NCBI GenBank assembly: GCA_002897715.1
Contig: BDUA01000051.1
Coordinates: forward strand, 1 to 43,711
Reading direction: 5' to 3'
Origin: a bacterium BMS3Abin01
GTDB taxonomy: Bacteria > Actinomycetota > Thermoleophilia > BMS3ABIN01
DNA length: 43,711 nucleotides
A program made the translations under genes and the position numbers. Position 1 is the first letter of the stretch; each line of letters begins with the position of its first letter. Below the pieces are notes generated by a model. That model did no database searches and was not told where the DNA came from. It saw nothing but the letters and a program-made list of their open reading frames with translations. This document shows positions 37,240 to 43,711 of this stretch, one piece after another.

Positions 37240-38304
37240 ATGAAAACTCTTAAACGCGGAGACAGGGGCAAGGAAGTGCTGGATGTACAGGCTCGGCTGA
37301 AATCGCTGGCCTATGATGTCGGCACCGACGGTGTGGACGGCCTTTTCGGCAGCGACACTGAAGCTGCGGTAATGCTTTTTCAGCAGAACAGTGGACTGAT
37401 CGTCGACGGGGTCATCGGAGAGAATACCTGGTGTGAACTGGTGGAATCGCGTTACGAACCGGGGGAGCGCCTGCTCTACCTGCGCATCCCGCCGTTCCGC
37501 GGCGCTGATGTTCTGGCGCTTCAGCGTTCCCTCAACTGTCTGGGTTTCAATGCCGGTCCGGAGGACGGCATCTTCGGGGCCAAGACGGAGGGGGCGGTCC
37601 TGGATTTCCAGAAGAACGCCGGGTTGGTTATGGACGGCATGGTGGATGAATCGGTTATAAAGGTGATGGCCAAAGTAACCAAGGACGGGGAGCCGCATAA
37701 CTCGGAGGCCAAGATACCGGATCGAAACGGCGGCTACGCCAGCGGCCGCGAGCTGGCGGAACTGACCATCGCCATCGATCCGGGACATGGCGGTGAAGAT
37801 GAAGGAGCGTGCACGGCTGATGGCCTGCGGGAGAAGGACATAAACCTTAAGCTGGGGAAGAAACTGGCGAGGATACTGATCTCCGCCGGAGCCACCGTGA
37901 TGATGACACGTGATGCGGATCAGCGGGTGTCGTTGTATGAACGTCCGGCGGCGGCCAATCATGCCGGGGCCGATATCTTCCTGAGCATCCATCATAACAG
38001 TCACCATCATCCCGGGGCCCAGGCGGTGGCGGCCTATTACTTCTGTCGCCAGGGTTACTATTCCGAGGCCGGCCGCGTACTGGCCGAACACATCGTCGAC
38101 CGTATCTCCGAGCGTCTGGGGCTGGAGCTGATACCGGCGATGGGGCGGAACTATGCCGTTCTCAGGGAGACGGAGATGACCGCGGTCATGGTGGAGCCGC
38201 TGTTCATCACCGCCGGCGGCATGGGCGAAAAGATGGCGGATGGGGAGCTGATCGGGCTTGAAGCGGAGGCCATTTTTCAAGGTTTGAAGGATTACTTTGC
38301 TTGA
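37240..38304 (+). CDS. N-acetylmuramoyl-L-alanine amidase with two peptidoglycan-binding repeats
   Basis: 354 aa; LKRGDRGKEVLDVQARLKSLAYDVGTDGVDGLFGSDTEAAVMLFQQNSGLIVDGVIGENTW; IAIDPGHGGEDEGACTADGLREKDINLKLGKKLARIL; FLSIHHNSHHHPGAQAVAAYYF. Confidence 0.95.
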   Translation: MKTLKRGDRGKEVLDVQARLKSLAYDVGTDGVDGLFGSDTEAAVMLFQQNSGLIVDGVIGENTWCELVESRYEPGERLLYLRIPPFRGADVLALQRSLNCLGFNAGPEDGIFGAKTEGAVLDFQKNAGLVMDGMVDESVIKVMAKVTKDGEPHNSEAKIPDRNGGYASGRELAELTIAIDPGHGGEDEGACTADGLREKDINLKLGKKLARILISAGATVMMTRDADQRVSLYERPAAANHAGADIFLSIHHNSHHHPGAQAVAAYYFCRQGYYSEAGRVLAEHIVDRISERLGLELIPAMGRNYAVLRETEMTAVMVEPLFITAGGMGEKMADGELIGLEAEAIFQGLKDYFA

Positions 38305-38320
38305 AAAAAGGATTATTTAG

Positions 38321-38345
38321 CCCGGAAATTAACGCAATTTGCGGG
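38321..38345 (+). other. Hairpin downstream of the amidase gene
   Basis: CCCGgAAATTaacgcAATTTgCGGG: 4+5 bp stem with one G-G mismatch; no strong T tract. Confidence 0.4.
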
Positions 38346-38388
38346 ATTTCAATGTTAAGAAGATGCTTTTGTCTCACATGGAGTTGAA

Positions 38389-38409
38389 TTAGCAAAAACC
38401 CTTTGCTAA
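38389..38409 (+). other. Perfect 8-bp hairpin in the NlpC leader
   Basis: TTAGCAAA-AACCC-TTTGCTAA. Confidence 0.6.
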
Positions 38410-38481
38410 GCTCCTGAAAGTTTGCAATGAAAGCGATAGCCAACTGGCGACGCAGACGCGTTCAAAAGGAGGCGAAGATCA

Positions 38482-39645
38482 ATCAGGTTTAAGTTAAAGT
38501 TTTTATCAGGATCAAGCGGAACCCACTCTCGCTCCGATTCCTCAATAACAGTCAACTCCAGAAGACACCTTGCGGTTGTCTTCTTTCTGTGTATCCCACT
38601 TATCAGTCTCATCGCCCTAACCATCTCCGTATCCTATGCCGGGGCTGAGCCTGGGGGGGATATAGATGCCAAACAGTCTCAGGCTGATTCTGTGCGCAGC
38701 GAGATAGCAGGGATGAACAGCGAGCTGGAAGCCAAGGTAGAAAGTTACAATTACGCCAACTACCAGCTCAGCCAGATAGAGGCGAATATCGCCGATAACG
38801 AGGCCAGGCTGCAGGAGGCGATAGTGACTCTGGACGAGACGCAGTCGCGTCTGAATGATCGTGTGGAGAAGATCTACAAGAACGGTTCAGTCGAGATGCT
38901 GGATGTACTGATGGACACCAGCGACCTCTCGGAGTTTCTTACGACCTATGACATGCTTACCAAGGTGAGCGAGCAGGATAGCAACGATGTCGAGCAGGTC
39001 AAGATGCTCAAGTCCCAGGTCGAGGATGCCAGGGCGCAACTGGCGGAAGACAAGGACTCACAAGAAGGACTGGTGGCGCAGCTGTCTGCGGAACAGGCGG
39101 CTATCGAGTCAGGCATTGCCGAGAGGAACACGGCTCTTGCCGGCATCGAGGCGGATATCTCACAGCTGGAGGCCGAGCAGGCCGCGGCCAACGAAGTTTC
39201 TTTCCAGGCACAGGTTGCTGCCAGTAACACCGATAGCAGTGGCGGCGGCGGCGGATACAATGATAGCGGCGGCAACTATGGGCCCGCACCGGCGCCCAGC
39301 GCCGGCGGCGCAGTCGGCATCGCCCAGCAGTACCTGGGAGTGCCTTACGTCTGGGGTGGAGCATCGCCTTCAGGGTTCGACTGCTCCGGACTGACAATGT
39401 ACGTCTACGCTCAGATGGGGATATCACTACCTCACTCGGCGGCGGCGCAGTTGTCCTCGGGTACACCCATAAGCTACTCGCAACTGGCGCCGGGCGATCT
39501 GGTTTTCTTCGGCAGCGGCGGCATCAGCCACGTCGGCATCTATGTCGGTGGTGGCAGTATGATCCATGCTCCCTATCCGGGCGCATCGGTAATGATCTCG
39601 CCCCTGGCGTACGGCGGCTCCTATCGCGGCGCCTGCCGGCTCTGA
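38482..39645 (+). CDS. Secreted NlpC/P60 peptidoglycan hydrolase with coiled-coil N-terminal domain; start codon uncertain
   Basis: Track ORF starts at GTG 38692, but the same frame is open to about 38440 and encodes a signal peptide ([33 protein letters not shown]). NlpC/P60: [59 protein letters not shown]...[20 protein letters not shown] 38482 lies 9 nt after AGGAGG. Confidence 0.75.
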   Translation: MRFKLKFLSGSSGTHSRSDSSITVNSRRHLAVVFFLCIPLISLIALTISVSYAGAEPGGDIDAKQSQADSVRSEIAGMNSELEAKVESYNYANYQLSQIEANIADNEARLQEAIVTLDETQSRLNDRVEKIYKNGSVEMLDVLMDTSDLSEFLTTYDMLTKVSEQDSNDVEQVKMLKSQVEDARAQLAEDKDSQEGLVAQLSAEQAAIESGIAERNTALAGIEADISQLEAEQAAANEVSFQAQVAASNTDSSGGGGGYNDSGGNYGPAPAPSAGGAVGIAQQYLGVPYVWGGASPSGFDCSGLTMYVYAQMGISLPHSAAAQLSSGTPISYSQLAPGDLVFFGSGGISHVGIYVGGGSMIHAPYPGASVMISPLAYGGSYRGACRL

Positions 39646-39667
39646 CAGGGCAAATATCCTGAAATCC

Positions 39668-39697
39668 AAAGGGCCCGATGAACATCGGGCCCTTTTT
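39668..39697 (+). terminator. Intrinsic terminator after the NlpC/P60 gene
   Basis: AAAGGGCCCGATGAACATCGGGCCCTTTTT: strong GC stem with T tract. Confidence 0.95.
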
Positions 39698-39742
39698 CAT
39701 GCCTGTCTCCGAGCTTCTTGTATATAATCCCGGGCTACACCA

Positions 39743-39822
39743 TTGTCATCCCGGAGTGCACTCTGTCATCTCGGAGTGCACCATTGTCATCCCGAGCCGC
39801 AGGCGAGGCTCTGCTTTTCCGG
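39743..39822 (+). repeat. Second locus of the dispersed TGTCATCCCGAGCCG repeat with degenerate tandem units
   Basis: TTGTCATCCCGGAGTGCA CTCTGTCATCTCGGAGTGCA CCATTGTCATCCCGAGCCGCAGGCGAGGCTCTGCTTTTCCGG; last unit nearly matches 13039-13077. Confidence 0.85.
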
Positions 39823-39891
39823 CCGGGCACAGAGTTGTTTTGTCGTATCTGATATCATTGCTGGGGGCTTTGATCCGATAAGGAAGGGATA

Positions 39892-41373
39892 ATGGAAAGA
39901 ACAGACAAAGCAGGTGTACGCGTGAGATTTGCGCCCAGCCCCACCGGGCATCTTCATGTGGGCGGCGCGCGGACAGCCTTGTACAATTGGCTGTTGGCCC
40001 GTTCACAGGGTGGAACCTTCGTCCTCAGGATAGAAGATACGGACCTGGAACGCTCCACGGAGCAGGCGATCGACCAGATAGTCGACGGTTTGCAGTGGCT
40101 GGGCCTGGATTGGGATGAAGGTCCGCGAATCGGCGGACCCCATGGCCCATACCGGCAGATGGAGAGGGCCGGACTTTATGCGGAAAAAGCCGACGGCCTG
40201 CTGGCGGACAGGAAAGCATACCGGTGTTACTGCTCTGCCGAGGACCTGGATGCGGCCCGCAGCCAGGCCAGGGAGAAGGGAGAGCCGTACATTTATGACG
40301 GGCGCTGCCAGCGGCTCGACGGCGACACGGAAGCTGTCTTCCGGGAGGAGGGGCGCCAGTCGGTGATACGTCTCCGGACGCCCACGACCGGGAACACCGT
40401 GGTCAAGGACCTGGTTCACGGAGAAGTGAGTTTTGAGAACGTTCTATGCGGTGATTTCATCCTGGTCAGGTCCAGCGGCGTGCCTACCTATAACTTCGCT
40501 GTGGCGGTAGACGACATCGCCATGGGAATAACCCATGTCATCCGTGGTGACGACCATCTGCCCAACACGCCCAAGCAGCTTATGGTGATGGCGGCTATGG
40601 GTGAGGAGCCGCCGCAGTACGCGCATCTGCCGCTCATCCTGGGAACGGATCGGGCCCCTCTGTCCAAACGTCACGGGGACGTGTCCGTGGAGGAGTTCCG
40701 CGAACATGGCTATGTCAGGGAGGCTTTGTGCAACTACCTGGCCTTGCTGGGCTGGAGCTTCGATGGCGAGACCACGCTTTTCTCCATGGAGGAACTGGTG
40801 GAAAAGTTCTCGCTGGAGCGGGTGGGCAGCACCGCCGCCGTCTTCGACCGCGTGAAGCTTCTATGGATGAACGGGAGCTATATCCGTGACATGGAACCCA
40901 TCGAACTGGCGGAACGTCTGGAGGAGTTTCTGCCGTCCACCCGTCTTGCCGGGTTGCCCGGCGGCGAAGGCAGGCCGGAGATCGCCGATCTGGTCCCGCT
41001 GGTGCAGGAGAAGCTCAAGACGCTGGCAGACTTCGTCGAACTGACGGACTTCTTCTTCCTGCCGGTGGAATTCGAGGAGAAGGCGCTGGACAAGTTGCTG
41101 AGCAATGGCGAGGCGCCGGCGCTTCTGCGGGTAGCGGCGGGCATAATCGCTGAAGTCGAACCTTACAGCTCCGAAGCCATCGAAGCCGCCATGAGGAAGG
41201 CCGCGGAGGATATGCAAGTGAAGCTGGGCAAGTTCCTGCAGCCGGTGCGCATCGCCGTGAGCGGCAAGATGGTGACGCCGGGGATGTTCGAGACGCTGAG
41301 CGTTCTGGGACGCGAGGAGAGTCTCCGCCGGATCGAACACGTCCTCAGCAAGCAGTTCAAGGGGCATTCCTGA
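39892..41373 (+). CDS. gltX: Glutamate--tRNA ligase
   Basis: 493 aa; VRFAPSPTGHLHVGGARTALYNWLLARSQGGTFVLRIEDTDLERSTEQAIDQIVDGLQWLGLDWDEGP; APLSKRHGDVSVEEFREHGY. Confidence 0.97.
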   Translation: MERTDKAGVRVRFAPSPTGHLHVGGARTALYNWLLARSQGGTFVLRIEDTDLERSTEQAIDQIVDGLQWLGLDWDEGPRIGGPHGPYRQMERAGLYAEKADGLLADRKAYRCYCSAEDLDAARSQAREKGEPYIYDGRCQRLDGDTEAVFREEGRQSVIRLRTPTTGNTVVKDLVHGEVSFENVLCGDFILVRSSGVPTYNFAVAVDDIAMGITHVIRGDDHLPNTPKQLMVMAAMGEEPPQYAHLPLILGTDRAPLSKRHGDVSVEEFREHGYVREALCNYLALLGWSFDGETTLFSMEELVEKFSLERVGSTAAVFDRVKLLWMNGSYIRDMEPIELAERLEEFLPSTRLAGLPGGEGRPEIADLVPLVQEKLKTLADFVELTDFFFLPVEFEEKALDKLLSNGEAPALLRVAAGIIAEVEPYSSEAIEAAMRKAAEDMQVKLGKFLQPVRIAVSGKMVTPGMFETLSVLGREESLRRIEHVLSKQFKGHS

Positions 41374-41395
41374 CGTATTTCACAGGGCCGGCCCT

Positions 41396-41848
41396 TTATT
41401 CAGCCGTAACTCTGACACGATATTCCTGATCTCGAAGATCAGGATGACCAGCACCGGCAGCAGCTACCTCCCAGTTATCGACTGTGTCGTTGGCGTCGCC
41501 TTTGGTTATAAACCTGAGACCCCCGCTGTCAGCGATGACCCTGGTGACCCGGTGCGTGGTATTGGCTGGCTCCTGATTATCAGGTTTCCGGGGTAGCGGG
41601 AAGGTAATGATGTCGTCAACCTTGATATCGTCAGGGTTAACGGCGGCGACCAGGACCACGCTGCCCACCTTGATGCCGGGCTCCATGCTGCCGCTGAGAA
41701 CAACCATCGGCTTATATCTGCCCACAACGGGCAGGTTCTGGAAAGCTCTCACCGTTGTCAGCATGAACATGATCAAAACCATTACCATGAGTGCGATCAT
41801 GATAGAGAGCGTCCATTTGGCTGTTTTCCATATGGTCTTATTGATCAT
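41396..41848 (-). CDS. SipW-like (ER-type) signal peptidase I, apparently C-terminally truncated/frameshifted
   Basis: MINKTIWKTAKWTLSIMIALMVMVLIMFMLTTVRAFQNLPVVGRYKPMVVLSGSMEPGIKVGSVVLV...ANTTHRVTRVIADSGGLRFITKGDANDTVDNWEV; catalytic Ser, His, Asp motifs present, usual C-terminal TM missing in frame. Confidence 0.8.
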   Translation of the reverse strand: MINKTIWKTAKWTLSIMIALMVMVLIMFMLTTVRAFQNLPVVGRYKPMVVLSGSMEPGIKVGSVVLVAAVNPDDIKVDDIITFPLPRKPDNQEPANTTHRVTRVIADSGGLRFITKGDANDTVDNWEVAAAGAGHPDLRDQEYRVRVTAE

Positions 41849-41863
41849 ATCTGATAATGGATG

Positions 41864-41898
41864 GCGCTCCCGGGCGGCTGGCAGCCGCCCGGGAGCGC
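41864..41898. other. Perfect 16-bp inverted repeat, 3-nt loop, between the tasA-like and sipW-like genes
   Basis: GCGCTCCCGGGCGGCT-GGC-AGCCGCCCGGGAGCGC; no adjacent T tract. Confidence 0.9.
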
Positions 41899-41927
41899 TG
41901 TGATATCTTGTCCCTTTGGAGTACCAC

Positions 41928-42572
41928 CTACTGGCTGGCATCCTGGTTGAGGGTCGAGGTGACGCTCATGGTCAGTATGTCACCCTGGATGTCGTTGCCG
42001 GCTTCCGGCCGGAAAAACAGAGACATGTTGAGACTCTGCGAACCGACCTGGACGGGCAGCGGCGCCAGCAGGTTGTCCAGGTATCCGCCGCTACTGGAAT
42101 AAGGCGGCAGGGACAGGTCCTCCAGGTCGAACCAGCCGTTGCCGTTGGCATCGACAAAGGATGTGGCGAAGTTCACGCCGTCGTAGGTCATGGCGGTGAT
42201 CTCGATCATCCTCGCCATATCCCCCGGCGCCGATGCCGGGTTGGTGTCCGACTCCACCGGGTTTGATGTCTCATCGATGCTGTAGCTGAAACCAAGCTCG
42301 ATATGGTCCGCATTCACGCTTCCAGCGTTCTGAAGCGACATGCTGTTGGTGACACTGGATACCCCGGGGACCATATTGCCTATTACCCAGGTCTGGGATA
42401 CCCCGTCACCATAGCCCTCATCGTTATCAGCCACCTTCAGGTCAAGAGTTCCGGCGGCAAAGCTGTTGCCGCTGGAGGTCTCGCTGTCGCTGAAGTATGC
42501 GTATGTGCCGGCGCCTGCCAGCATGGCCAGCAGAGAGACGGCCAGGACAGATATCAGTATGCGTTTATTCAT
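41928..42572 (-). CDS. TasA/CalY (camelysin)-like secreted protein, SipW-dependent-type signal
   Basis: MNKRILISVLAVSLLAMLAGAGTYAYFSDSETSSGNSFAAGTLDLKVADN...; YFSDSETS motif. Confidence 0.85.
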   Translation of the reverse strand: MNKRILISVLAVSLLAMLAGAGTYAYFSDSETSSGNSFAAGTLDLKVADNDEGYGDGVSQTWVIGNMVPGVSSVTNSMSLQNAGSVNADHIELGFSYSIDETSNPVESDTNPASAPGDMARMIEITAMTYDGVNFATSFVDANGNGWFDLEDLSLPPYSSSGGYLDNLLAPLPVQVGSQSLNMSLFFRPEAGNDIQGDILTMSVTSTLNQDASQ

Positions 42573-42639
42573 TCATAACACCCCATCTCGATACGGATGA
42601 GGATTCATGTGATCACTCCTGATCGACGCGTAATCCGTC

Positions 42640-43233
42640 CTAGTTCTGTGTAAGGTCGACGACGATGTCGAAGGTGACCGCGTCGCTCTGGATGATGTTG
42701 CCGACGCTCGTACCTATCGAGCCCTGCAGTTCGAAGTTGCGGGTCTGTGAGGCGTTAAGCGAGCCCAGAGATACAGAGCCTGCACCTGCCAGCTGATTCA
42801 GCGTGCCTGACCAGATAGGAGCAGCAGCATCCACATCGTAGATTACGATATCCATTTTGGCGCCCAGATCGCCGTCCGGGTCAACGCCACAGGTAGTGTC
42901 GACAAGGGCCTCCGGCTCATTACAGCCGTTGTCATCGTTTGCCAGGTTCTGGACCGACACAGTCAGCGTGTTGCCGTCTATGGTGCCGCCATTGGTCACT
43001 GTGATCGGTTCTGTGCTACTCCAGCCCGGGTACAGATTGCTTTCGGCGAACGCGGAAGACAGCGGATTTTCACCGTTTACTATTAGATCGAGGGTACCGG
43101 CGCCGAAGGTGTTGCCCGTACTGGTTTCAGAGTCACTGAAGTAGGCGAACGTGCCCAGGGTCACCATGGCGGTGGCCACGGCGATAACCAGGACGCTCAT
43201 GGCTATTTTTCTTGTCAATATCCTGCCAAGCAT
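42640..43233 (-). CDS. TasA/CalY (camelysin)-like secreted protein, second paralogue
   Basis: MLGRILTRKIAMSVLVIAVATAMVTLGTFAYFSDSETSTGNTFGAGTLDLIVNGENPLSSAFAESNLYPGWSSTEPITVTNGG... Confidence 0.85.
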   Translation of the reverse strand: MLGRILTRKIAMSVLVIAVATAMVTLGTFAYFSDSETSTGNTFGAGTLDLIVNGENPLSSAFAESNLYPGWSSTEPITVTNGGTIDGNTLTVSVQNLANDDNGCNEPEALVDTTCGVDPDGDLGAKMDIVIYDVDAAAPIWSGTLNQLAGAGSVSLGSLNASQTRNFELQGSIGTSVGNIIQSDAVTFDIVVDLTQN

Positions 43234-43471
43234 AATCCATTCTCCTTTTTTTTAATCATCAATATATCTCGGTGTACAATTACTTCCGCCGAACATCTTT
43301 TACATCCAGCCACCTCTCTTTCTTCTCTTTTACTGCACCTGCCGTACTTTTCTCCAGCTCGGCCACCGCCGTTTCGCTGCCGTTGCCGCTTGCCTTATAA
43401 GACCGTGAAGCCTTAAAATGAAAACGGCTGCGAAAAGCGTGCCTTTCCGGGTGCAATTTTCAAAGCTAACC

Positions 43472-43501
43472 GGGCTGAAGAAGGTCGCTCTTCTTCAGCC
43501 C
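43472..43501. other. Perfect 12-bp inverted repeat upstream of the tasA-like operon
   Basis: GGGCTGAAGAAG-GTCGCT-CTTCTTCAGCCC. Confidence 0.8.
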
Positions 43502-43711
43502 ATACTTATCCGGGAGACATATCTCACTCCATTAACCGCTCCCAGCCTTGAGTAAAATCAGCCATAGTCGCTCCTACCAATCGCTCAGGAAGGGTTCCGG
43601 CCAAATCGAAATCGCGGAAAGATAAGAAGGATGATTCAGTAGGAGAGCATCTGCTGATGAGATGCTTCACGGTGATACGGTAGGGTGTTCCCCTTGGTTC
43701 CACTTCCCTTA

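Noticed and set aside
37219-38280. 353-aa antisense ORF opposite the amidase gene
   Set aside because: Opposite conserved PG-binding and amidase motifs; no family signal.
43420-43560. Possible GEMM c-di-GMP riboswitch on the + strand
   Set aside because: Only a short CAAAGC...CCGGG fragment matches; the first aptamer half and the GNRA-loop/receptor pattern could not be found.

Overview
The window looks like ordinary chromosome from a high-GC bacterium, possibly a deep-branching actinobacterial lineage (guess from gene content only). It is mostly housekeeping and signalling genes: a PAS/GAF two-component cluster at the left edge (- strand); an ECF sigma factor coupled to a DUF4349 membrane protein; DUF948 gene, SigB/F-type sigma factor, alaS, ruvX and mltG; recO (- strand); glyQ-glyS; ppdK; dgt-dnaG-rpoD; tRNA-Asn; small Cys-rich proteins; a large hybrid kinase and an HD-GYP regulator; a TPP-riboswitch-led thiamine operon (thi4, DUF6775-like gene, thiE, thiC, thiL, thiD) followed 3 nt later by an amidase gene; an NlpC/P60 hydrolase; gltX; and a - strand TasA/CalY-like pair with a SipW-like signal peptidase. 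No CRISPR array, rRNA, transposase or defence island was seen. The best leads are: (1) a Cys-type (possibly suicide) Thi4 next to a putative metallopeptidase gene in the thi operon; (2) a Cys-rich 'two-CW'-like motif both as a stand-alone small protein and inside a sensor kinase; (3) an NlpC/P60 gene whose signal peptide is encoded but has no canonical start codon; (4) a SipW-like gene with an apparent C-terminal deletion/frameshift and a 16-bp perfect hairpin between it and its TasA-like partner; (5) a dispersed intergenic repeat at two loci. All calls were made by eye; no database search was run.
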